Origin: Sphingomonas sp. UBA4766
GTDB lineage: Bacteria > Pseudomonadota > Alphaproteobacteria > Sphingomonadales > Sphingomonadaceae
Assembly: GCA_002403415.1 (NCBI GenBank)
Contig: DHHS01000199.1
Location: 1-6,096 of the forward strand
Reading direction: 5' to 3'
DNA: 6,096 nucleotides
Position 1 is the first letter of the stretch; each line of letters starts with the position of its first letter. Below, in pieces: positions 1 to 5,710 of the stretch. The notes under the pieces are model-generated. The model saw nothing but the letters and a program-made list of their open reading frames with translations. It made no database searches and was not told the DNA's origin. The position numbers were made by a program, and so were the translations under genes.

Positions 1-755
1 TCCTGCGCGAATGGCATGAGGGGCAGTGGATGTCGAACCACTTCGTCCGCGTGTTGGAGGCGGCGGCGCGCTACAAGGTCGCCATCGACAGCCATGAACC
101 GATCAAGGGCACCGGGCTGCAACGCACCTATCCAAATTGGGTCGCGCGCGAGGGGTCGCGCGGCATGGAGTATAACGCCTGGGGTGGCAAGAATCCGCCC
201 GAGCATGAAGCCAATCTGGTGTTTACCCGCATGCTGGAGGGGCCCATGGATTTCACCCCCGGCGTGCTGAGCCTGAAAGGGCAAAATGACAGCGACATCT
301 TGTCGACCATTGCCAAGCAATTGGCGTTGTATGTCGTGCTCTATTCACCCGTCGTGATGGCCGCCGACACGCCCGAGAATTACGCGAAATATCCCGCCGC
401 CTTTCAGTTCATCAAGGATGTGCCGACCGATTGGGAGGAGACGCGCGTGCTGAGCGGTGAAGTGGGCGATCATGCGGTCATTGCCCGGCGCGCGCGGGGT
501 GGGGCGGACTGGTTTTTGGGCGCGGTGGGCGATGAGCAAGCTCGACGCATCCCGGTTGCGCTTAATTTTCTGGAGCCGGGCAAAACATATCTGGCGCAGA
601 TTTATCGCGATGGGCCGGATGCCGATTACCGCACCGACAAGCGCCATGCGATTGTCGTTGAAACCCGGCGCGTGACGGCGGGCGAGACGATAACGCTCGG
701 CTTGGCACCGGGTGGCGGGCAGGCGATCCGCTTTGTCGCGCCGACGCGTCGGTGA
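1..755 (+). CDS. Glycoside hydrolase family 97 alpha-glucosidase, C-terminal part (5' end outside window)
   Basis: Hydrolyses terminal alpha-glucosidic bonds of malto-oligosaccharides, normally in the periplasm (SusB family). The frame is open from the first full codon at base 3, so the start lies upstream; about 250 residues are visible of a family length near 650-700. The end of the catalytic barrel is seen first: a HEPIKGTG-type motif (Glu codon at 96), the RTYPNW stretch, then REGSRGMEY and the FTRMLEGPMDFTPG signature. The three Glu residues at codons 96, 150 and 168 have the +18 and +24 spacing of SusB E508/E526/E532 (Ca2+ ligands, catalytic base and general acid, from memory of that structure). 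This points to the inverting, SusB-like branch rather than the retaining branch that uses an Asp nucleophile. The C-terminal beta-sandwich domain follows from about base 420 and ends in the typical APGGG segment. The stop overlaps the next gene's ATG by one base. No frameshift is seen. Family assignment is firm; the exact sugar is inferred. Confidence 0.93.
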   Translation, partial: LREWHEGQWMSNHFVRVLEAAARYKVAIDSHEPIKGTGLQRTYPNWVAREGSRGMEYNAWGGKNPPEHEANLVFTRMLEGPMDFTPGVLSLKGQNDSDILSTIAKQLALYVVLYSPVVMAADTPENYAKYPAAFQFIKDVPTDWEETRVLSGEVGDHAVIARRARGGADWFLGAVGDEQARRIPVALNFLEPGKTYLAQIYRDGPDADYRTDKRHAIVVETRRVTAGETITLGLAPGGGQAIRFVAPTRR

Positions 756-757
756 TG
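741..757 (+). promoter_or_regulatory. Translational coupling junction with 12-bp palindrome
   Basis: The GH97 stop and the esterase start share a base in TGATG (TGA 753-755, ATG 755-757). Directly before it sits a perfect palindrome, CCGACGCGTCGG, at 741-752. No purine-rich Shine-Dalgarno sequence lies in front of the ATG, so the downstream gene probably depends on ribosomes finishing GH97. The palindrome could form a small 4-bp RNA hairpin with a CGCG loop, but in such GC-rich coding DNA it may be chance. An alternative GTG start at 752 would add one residue. Confidence 0.5.
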
Positions 758-1702
758 CGGTGCCTGCTGCTCTTGGCAATGATGCTGGCGCTCGCCGTCC
801 CCGCATCGGCGTTCGCGTCGGCGCCGTCGGCCGCGCACAAGGCCAAGCCAGCGGCGGCGGGCAGTTTCGTCGACCTGCCGCGCGTGACGTCCAAAAACAT
901 CGACGCCGCGCGCGTGACGATCTGGTTCCCGCCCGGCTATGCGAAGGCGCGCACGCGCTGGCCGGTGATTTACATGCACGATGGCCAGAATGTGTTTTTC
1001 CCCAAGCGGTCAGGCTATAATAAGGTTTGGGCCGCCGATAAGGCCATGCTGAAACTGATGGCGGAGGGGACGACCACGGGCGCGATCATTGTCGCGATTG
1101 ACCATCAACCGGCGCGCGCGCGGCAATATTTTCCCCAGAAAATCTATGACGCGCTTGGTGCTGATTTAAGGGCGGAGGCGGATCGGTTCCTGATGGGGCC
1201 GATCTATTCGGACAATTATTTGCGCTTCATCGTCACTGAACTAAAGCCGATGATCGATAAGCGGTATCGCACCGCGAAGGATCGCGCGAATACCTATGTG
1301 GTCGGATCGAGCATGGGCGGGCTGATCTCGCTTTATGCGATTGCCGAATATCCCGATGTGTTCGGGGGCGCAGCGTGCGTATCGACGCATTGGCCGCTTG
1401 CGCTACCCGACCGGGTCGGACCGCATCAGCCGCGCGTGCGGGCGGTGTGGGAAACGTTTCTGACCGAACGGCTTGGCCCTCCCAATGGCCGCCGCATCTG
1501 GTTTGACCATGGCGATCAGACGCTCGACCAGTTTTATGGCCCGTATCAGACCGAGATTGATCGCAAGCTTATCAGCATTGGCTGGCAACCGCAGACCGAT
1601 TTTGAGACGCGCAGCTATGTGGGCGCGGCGCATGAGGAAAACGCCTGGGCGGCGCGATTGCCCGAGATCTTTGCGTGGCTGCTGGCCAAGGCGCCGGAAT
1701 GA
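755..1702 (+). CDS. Secreted alpha/beta-hydrolase, esterase family (PF00756-like, enterochelin/CE1-type fold)
   Basis: A predicted serine esterase of 315 residues. Residues 1-19 form a signal peptide: short basic start with Arg2, a Leu/Ala/Met core, and an ASA cleavage site near residue 19, so the enzyme is likely periplasmic; Cys3 is too early for a lipobox. The core shows the family's HDGQN segment (75-79, near the oxyanion hole), the nucleophile elbow G-S-S-M-G with Ser186, a candidate acid Asp254 in DHGDQ (Asp251 is the alternative), and His293 in GAAHEENAW. A complete catalytic triad is therefore plausible. The fold is shared by feruloyl/acetyl-xylan esterases, esterase D, ferric-enterobactin esterases and mycolyltransferases, so the substrate cannot be read from sequence. 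Neighbours favour an ester on a sugar or glycan rather than a siderophore. The ATG at 755 overlaps the GH97 stop, and the stop overlaps the halogenase start (ATGA, 1699-1702). Family is confident; substrate is unknown. Confidence 0.88.
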   Translation: MRCLLLLAMMLALAVPASAFASAPSAAHKAKPAAAGSFVDLPRVTSKNIDAARVTIWFPPGYAKARTRWPVIYMHDGQNVFFPKRSGYNKVWAADKAMLKLMAEGTTTGAIIVAIDHQPARARQYFPQKIYDALGADLRAEADRFLMGPIYSDNYLRFIVTELKPMIDKRYRTAKDRANTYVVGSSMGGLISLYAIAEYPDVFGGAACVSTHWPLALPDRVGPHQPRVRAVWETFLTERLGPPNGRRIWFDHGDQTLDQFYGPYQTEIDRKLISIGWQPQTDFETRSYVGAAHEENAWAARLPEIFAWLLAKAPE

Positions 1703-3189
1703 AGCCGGTACGGATCGCGATACTGGGTGGGGGGACGGCAGGGTGGATGGCCGCCAATCTGTTTGCCCATGCCTGGCCGCGCGCGCGCATCACCGTGATC
1801 GAAAGCCCCGAGATCGGCATTATCGGGGTGGGGGAGGGGTCAACCCCGCAGCTCAAGGCGTTTTTCGACCGGCTGGGCATTGCCGAACGCGATTGGATGC
1901 CCGCGTGCAACGCGACCTACAAAAACGGCATTGGGTTTCACCGATGGTCGGCGCGCGCGGGCGCGGAAAGTTATTTCCACCCCTTTCCAACCATGATCGA
2001 CGTCCACACTGCTGACGCTTTTTTCAATCATAGCGCCGCTCGCCGCCGCGGCATGGCGGCCGAAGCGCATCCCGACCGATTCAACCTGCCTGCCCGGCTG
2101 GCCGCTGAGCAGCGCGGGCCGATTCCGGGCGATAGCTTTCCGTTTGCGGTAAGCTATGGCTATCATTTCGACGCCTATCTGGTCGGTGCATTTTTGCGCG
2201 AGCATGCGGTGGCGCGCGGCGTCATCCATCTGCCGCAGCGGGTGCGCGAGGTGCGGGTCGCCCCCGATGGCGCTGTGCAAGCGCTGATGACGGAGGATGG
2301 CGCGGCAGTTGAGGCTGACCTGTTTGTCGACGCCAGCGGCTTTGCCAGCGTGATCGCGCAGACAGCCCTCGGCGTGCCGTTTCGCTCATTCGCCGACAAT
2401 CTGTTCAACGATTCAGCCGTGGTGATGCCAACGCCACGCAACCGCGAGCCGATCAACGCGCATACCAAGGCGACCGCGCTGTCGGCAGGGTGGTGCTGGG
2501 ACATTCCGCTCACCAATCGCACGGGCAACGGCTATGTCTATGCGTCGCGCTATCTGTCGCCGGATGCGGCGGAGGCCGAGTTGCGCCAGCATCTGGGCGT
2601 GGGCGACAATGAGCCCGCGGCGCGGCATTTGCGCATGAAAGTTGGGCGGATCGAGCAGGTTTGGACCGCCAATTGCCTCGCCGTCGGGTTGTCGCAGGGA
2701 TTTATCGAGCCGTTGGAGGCGACCGCGCTCCATGTCGTGCAGGCAACGGTGGAGGGGTTCATCAATGCGTGGCAGTCCGGCGGCTTCACCCCGCGCCACC
2801 GGGATCGTCTCAACGCGTCAATCGCGGCCCGGTTTGAGGGGATTCGCGACTACATCGTCTGTCATTACCGTGCCAATCAGCGTGACGACACCGACTATTG
2901 GCGCGACAACGCCACCAATCCGCATATTTCCAGGTCGCTTGCCGATGTGCTGGCATGCTGGCGGTCTGGCGGTGATCTGGTCGCTGAAATCGAGCGCCAG
3001 GGGATTGCGACCTATTACAGTGCGATGAGCTGGCACTGCCTGCTGTCCGGCTATGGCTGTTACCCGCCCGATCATGCGCTGCACGCGGCGCACGGGGGGA
3101 GCGACATGGCGCAGATCGACAACTTTCTCGCGCGGTGCGCCACCAATTTTGCCCCGCACCATGTGCAACTCGCATCGCTTGCCCATTAA
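1699..3189 (+). CDS. Flavin-dependent tryptophan halogenase family protein
   Basis: A 496-residue FADH2-dependent halogenase-family protein, the usual length. The N-terminal FAD fold has GGGTAGW (10-16) and GVGEGSTP (43-50, the family's GEGSTP box); DASGF (211-215) is a second flavin contact. Lys75 in NATYKNG matches the catalytic Lys79 of PrnA, WCWDIP (265-270) is the halogenase WxWxIP motif, and Glu340 in IEPLEATAL matches PrnA Glu346. Differences: the PrnA E-S-T-G run that contacts substrate and halide reads E-A-T-A here, and the C-terminal segment YYSAMSWHCLL (439-449) does not keep PrnA's tryptophan-binding residues in a simple ungapped comparison. The true substrate is thus probably not free tryptophan. 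Such proteins are known beside TonB-dependent receptors in sugar-utilisation loci of Proteobacteria, with unclear role. ATG 1699 is chosen because it gives an ATGA overlap with the esterase and starts right at the FAD-binding strand; a start 24 bases upstream is open but unlikely. A flavin reductase partner is not in the window. Confidence 0.92.
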   Translation: MKPVRIAILGGGTAGWMAANLFAHAWPRARITVIESPEIGIIGVGEGSTPQLKAFFDRLGIAERDWMPACNATYKNGIGFHRWSARAGAESYFHPFPTMIDVHTADAFFNHSAARRRGMAAEAHPDRFNLPARLAAEQRGPIPGDSFPFAVSYGYHFDAYLVGAFLREHAVARGVIHLPQRVREVRVAPDGAVQALMTEDGAAVEADLFVDASGFASVIAQTALGVPFRSFADNLFNDSAVVMPTPRNREPINAHTKATALSAGWCWDIPLTNRTGNGYVYASRYLSPDAAEAELRQHLGVGDNEPAARHLRMKVGRIEQVWTANCLAVGLSQGFIEPLEATALHVVQATVEGFINAWQSGGFTPRHRDRLNASIAARFEGIRDYIVCHYRANQRDDTDYWRDNATNPHISRSLADVLACWRSGGDLVAEIERQGIATYYSAMSWHCLLSGYGCYPPDHALHAAHGGSDMAQIDNFLARCATNFAPHHVQLASLAH

Positions 3190-3191
3190 TC

Positions 3192-3196
3192 AAGGA
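3192..3196 (+). promoter_or_regulatory. Ribosome binding site of the sugar transporter
   Basis: AAGGA lies 6 bases before ATG 3203, in the 13-bp gap after the halogenase stop. It decides the transporter start: the same frame is open for another 150 bases upstream, but that stretch overlaps the halogenase 3' end and translates to Arg/Pro/Thr-rich sequence without family similarity. Confidence 0.7.
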
Positions 3197-3202
3197 AATA
3201 TC

Positions 3203-4477
3203 ATGGCCCTCGCTCCCAATGCATCAGCCGAACCTGCGGGTGAGGGAGTCCACGCGCCCGATCTGCAACTGTTCGTGTTCGCGCTATTCTTTATCTTTGG
3301 CGGGATCACCAGCCTGAACGACGTCATCATCCCGAAGCTGAAAGAGTTGTTCACGCTTAATAATTTCGAAGCGTCGCTGGTGCAGGTATGGTTCTTCATT
3401 GCCTATGCCGTGGTCGGTATTCCGGGCGCGAAGCTGGTCAAGCGGATCGGGTATATGCGCGGGGCAGCGGCCGGGCTGGTGACGATGATCGCGGGGTGCC
3501 TGTTGTTCATTCCCGCGAGCCAGACGGCGACGTTCAGCGTGTTCCTGTTCGCTTATTTCGTATTGGCGAGTGGGGTCGTGCTGGTGCAGGTCGTCTCCAA
3601 CCCGCTCATCAGCCTGCTCGGCCCGCCGCGCACCGCGCCCAGCCGGCTGACGTTCGCGCAGGCTTTCAATTCGCTCGGCACGACGATTTTCCCTTATTTC
3701 GGGGCGATTCTGATCCTTGGCAGCCTGGCACAGGTCTCCGCCGCGCAACTGTCGGGTGCCAAGCTCGACGCCTATCGCACGGCGGAAACGCAGGCGATTG
3801 TGACCGGTTATCTCGGTATTGCCGCAGCGCTTGCCGCGGTTGCGCTTGCCGTGTGGCTGTTCCGCAACCGTGTGCAGGGCGAACGGCACGAGGATACAAG
3901 CCTGAGCGAGGGGCTTGCCCTGCTCAAGCGGCCGCGCTTCGGCTTCGGCGCGCTGTGCATTTTCCTCTATGTCGGGGCCGAAGTCGCGGTCGGCAGCTTT
4001 CTCGTTGGCAATCTGACCTTGCCCGAATCGCTCGGCGCGTCGCCGCAGGATGCGGGCAAGCTCATTCCGATCTATTGGGGGTTGGCGATGCTGGGGCGCT
4101 TTGCCGGCTCGGCGGTGTTGCGCGTGGTCAGCCCGGCGGCGGTGCTGGCGTTCAACGCAATCGGCGCGGCGGTGCTCATCAGTTTGTCGATGGCGACGAC
4201 CGGCACGGTATCGGGCTATGCGCTGTTGGGCGTCGGGCTGATGAATTCGATCATGTTCCCGGTGATTTTCACGCTTGCCAGCGAAGGGCTTGGGAGCCGC
4301 GCGGCGGACGGGTCGGGCATTATCAACGTGGCAATCGTTGGCGGCGCAGTCGTGCCCGCGCTTTATGGCTTTATGGCGGATCAGTCGGGGTTGCGGGCGG
4401 CACTCATTCTGCCGATCGCCTGCTATGCCGTGATTGCGGCGTTCGGGATTTACGCCCGGCGCCCGGTGGCGGGATAA
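3203..4477 (+). CDS. Sugar MFS transporter, FucP/GluP (fucose:H+ symporter) family
   Basis: A 424-residue inner-membrane symporter with about 12 hydrophobic segments, first near residues 22-38 and last near 397-416, split by a charged loop around 221-245. Family marks: GGITSLNDVIIPKLK (33-47), the NNFEASLVQ stretch (53-61), basic loop after TM2 (KLVKRIGYMRG, 77-87), SNPLISLLGPP (132-142), LTFAQAFNSLGT (149-160), GAEVAVGSFLV (258-268), GRFAGSA (298-304) and NSIMFPVIFTLASEGLG (348-364). Asp40 matches FucP Asp46. FucP's second key acid, Glu135, is replaced by Gln129 (LVQVVSNP), as I recall for glucose/galactose (GluP/GGP) members. The long loop with LDAYRTAETQ (188-197) is also typical of that branch. 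Glucose or galactose uptake with protons is the best guess and fits a glucose-releasing GH97 in the same operon. It is the last gene of the operon; no clear terminator is seen before the convergent tRNA gene. Confidence 0.93.
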   Translation: MALAPNASAEPAGEGVHAPDLQLFVFALFFIFGGITSLNDVIIPKLKELFTLNNFEASLVQVWFFIAYAVVGIPGAKLVKRIGYMRGAAAGLVTMIAGCLLFIPASQTATFSVFLFAYFVLASGVVLVQVVSNPLISLLGPPRTAPSRLTFAQAFNSLGTTIFPYFGAILILGSLAQVSAAQLSGAKLDAYRTAETQAIVTGYLGIAAALAAVALAVWLFRNRVQGERHEDTSLSEGLALLKRPRFGFGALCIFLYVGAEVAVGSFLVGNLTLPESLGASPQDAGKLIPIYWGLAMLGRFAGSAVLRVVSPAAVLAFNAIGAAVLISLSMATTGTVSGYALLGVGLMNSIMFPVIFTLASEGLGSRAADGSGIINVAIVGGAVVPALYGFMADQSGLRAALILPIACYAVIAAFGIYARRPVAG

Positions 4478-4491
4478 TCAGCGCGGGCGGC

Positions 4492-4567
4492 TGGTGGAGC
4501 TGAGGGGAATCGAACCCCTGACCTCTGCAGTGCGATTGCAGCGCTCTCCCATCTGAGCTACAGCCCC
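4492..4567 (-). tRNA. tRNA-Ala, anticodon CGC
   Basis: Read on the minus strand this is a complete 76-nt cloverleaf. The acceptor stem GGGGCTG pairs with CAGCTCC and contains the G3:U70 wobble that defines alanine tRNAs. The D arm is GCTC/GAGC with an 8-nt loop, the anticodon stem CTGCA/TGCAG holds loop ATCGCAC, giving anticodon CGC for codon GCG, and the T arm AGGGG/CCCCT holds TTCGATT. The CCA end is encoded (4494-4492). GCG is one of the commonest Ala codons in the neighbouring genes. The gene is convergent with the sugar transporter, 14 bp from its stop codon. Its 3' end faces the carbohydrate operon. Confidence 0.97.
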
Positions 4568-4583
4568 GCCGCCGGAAGCAGCG

Positions 4584-4612
4584 GCAATACCGCCAGTTTT
4601 GCGTCGATGCAA
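4584..4612 (-). promoter_or_regulatory. Possible promoter of the tRNA-Ala gene
   Basis: On the minus strand, TTGCAT (4612-4607) and TATTGC (4589-4584) are separated by 17 bases and end 16 bases before the tRNA 5' end, giving a short leader. Each hexamer matches the sigma-70 consensus at only 3 of 6 positions; position and spacing are the main support. It is the best candidate in the 142-bp gap between the tRNA and the reductase. Confidence 0.3.
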
Positions 4613-4697
4613 CATGGCTGAGCCTGCCCCCGCGCCCGCCAGTCCGCGATTGCAATTGCGCGATAATCCCGCATAGCTGATCGCCAACTCATAACGC

Positions 4698-4704
4698 AGG
4701 AGAG
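4698..4704 (+). promoter_or_regulatory. Ribosome binding site of the NADPH reductase
   Basis: AGGAGAG, a near-perfect Shine-Dalgarno sequence, ends 5 bases before ATG 4710 and fixes this start. Confidence 0.8.
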
Positions 4705-4709
4705 CGACG

Positions 4710-5699
4710 ATGGCACAGGCATGGACACTGAACTCACGGCCGATGGGGATGCCGACGCACGACAATTTTGCACTTATCGATCTGCCCGCCACGCCGCTGG
4801 AGGCGGGACAATTGCGGGTCGCCAATCATTGGCTTTCGGTCGATCCCTATATGCGCGGTCGGATGAACGATGTGAAAAGCTATACTCCGCCCTTCGTGCT
4901 CGGCGAACCGATGCAGGGCGGCGCAGTCGGCGAGGTCATTGAAAGCATGGCGGACGGCTTTTCGGTCGGCGATCTGGTGCTTCACATGGCGGGCTGGCGC
5001 GACGAAGCGGTTATCCCGGCCAATCAGGCGCAGCGCGTGCCCGCGCTCGGCGTTGATCCGCAGGCGTTTCTGGGTCAACTCGGCATGCCCGGCATGACCG
5101 CCTATTTCGGCCTGCTGGAAGTTGCGAGTGCGAAGGCAGGCGATGTCGTGTTCGTGTCGGCGGCCGCAGGCGCGGTCGGTTCCACCGTGGTTCAGATTGC
5201 CAAGGCAAAGGGCATGACCGTGATCGGGTCGGCGGGCGGTGTCGACAAATGCGCCTGGGTTTCCTCGATCGGCGCGGACGGCGTGGTTGATTACAAGAAC
5301 GGGACGCCGGTGCTGAAACAGCTTGCCGCCCTCGCGCCCAACGGTATCGACGTGTATTTCGACAATGTGGGCGGCGAGCATCTCGATGCCGCACTTGCGC
5401 TGGGCAATGAACGCGCGCGCTTTGCGATTTGCGGCATGATCGACATGTATAACACCGGTGCGCCCACTCAATTGCGTTTTGCCGCGCGCATCATCGGGAT
5501 GCGGATGCGGATTCAAGGTTTTATCGTCAGCGATTACATGGCGCGCGCGGGCGAGTTTTACAATGAAATGGGCGGCTGGCTCCAAAGCGGCCAGTTGGTG
5601 CGCGAGGAGACCGTGCATGACGGGCTCGCCGCTATGCCGGACGCGTTCCTCGGTCTGTTTACCGGCGGCAACAAGGGCAAGATGCTGGTCCGGGTTTAA
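4710..5699 (+). CDS. Zinc-independent NADPH-dependent medium-chain reductase (PTGR/CurA-like)
   Basis: A cytosolic 329-residue oxidoreductase that reduces the C=C bond of alpha,beta-unsaturated aldehydes or ketones (leukotriene B4 12-hydroxydehydrogenase / 2-alkenal reductase group, which includes E. coli CurA). Visible marks: the family's DPYMRGRM (45-52), GEPMQGGAVGEV (65-76), GMPGMTAYFGL (125-135), the nucleotide-binding AAAGAVGS (151-158), GSAGGVDKC (173-181) where Lys180 should contact the NADP 2'-phosphate, and YFDNVGGE (216-223). There is no zinc-binding cysteine cluster, as expected for this group. Length is normal and the gene is intact. It stands alone: a 142-bp gap separates it from the tRNA, and it converges on the acetyltransferase. 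A general role in detoxifying reactive carbonyls is likely; no link to the sugar operon is evident. The physiological substrate is not readable. Confidence 0.92.
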   Translation: MAQAWTLNSRPMGMPTHDNFALIDLPATPLEAGQLRVANHWLSVDPYMRGRMNDVKSYTPPFVLGEPMQGGAVGEVIESMADGFSVGDLVLHMAGWRDEAVIPANQAQRVPALGVDPQAFLGQLGMPGMTAYFGLLEVASAKAGDVVFVSAAAGAVGSTVVQIAKAKGMTVIGSAGGVDKCAWVSSIGADGVVDYKNGTPVLKQLAALAPNGIDVYFDNVGGEHLDAALALGNERARFAICGMIDMYNTGAPTQLRFAARIIGMRMRIQGFIVSDYMARAGEFYNEMGGWLQSGQLVREETVHDGLAAMPDAFLGLFTGGNKGKMLVRV

Positions 5700-5710
5700 G
5701 CCCGGGTCAG
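5685..5710 (+). terminator. Hairpin across both convergent stop codons (candidate terminator)
   Basis: An 11-bp stem (5685-5695 with 5700-5710) closes a TTAA loop (5696-5699). Six pairs are G-C at the core and base, one is A-U... the rest being G-U wobbles that hold only in the plus-strand RNA (5688/5707, 5689/5706, 5695/5700); on the minus strand these become A-C mismatches, so the hairpin favours the reductase transcript. It covers the reductase stop (5697-5699) and the acetyltransferase stop (5707-5709). No T-tract follows on either strand, so it is not a textbook intrinsic terminator and may act as a 3'-end stabiliser or with Rho. Confidence 0.5.

Noticed and set aside
16..270. Short plus-strand frame at the window start
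   Set aside because: It overlaps the GH97 catalytic region in another frame and has an Arg/Ser/Trp-rich product with no similarity to known proteins.
1675..1698. Upstream in-frame ATG for the halogenase
   Set aside because: The eight added residues lie before the FAD-binding strand, and the ATGA overlap at 1699 is the standard coupled start.
3053..3202. Extended N-terminus for the sugar transporter from an upstream in-frame ATG
   Set aside because: It overlaps the halogenase 3' end, has no hydrophobic or family sequence, and ATG 3203 has a proper ribosome binding site and matches family N-termini.
4453..4489. GC-rich tandem CGCCCGG repeat (4453-4466) with a complementary CGGGCG at 4484-4489 as an operon terminator
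   Set aside because: Only a 6-bp stem with an 18-base loop and no T-tract; too weak in this GC-rich context to call.
3388..4503. Second long plus-strand frame inside the transporter gene
   Set aside because: Arg/Gly/Cys-rich translation without any fold or motif; it is the out-of-frame shadow of the transporter.
4532..4654. Nine-base repeat GCGATTGCA in the tRNA anticodon arm (4532-4540) and upstream of the reductase (4646-4654)
   Set aside because: Too short to indicate an attachment site or a duplicated tRNA fragment; no longer match surrounds it.
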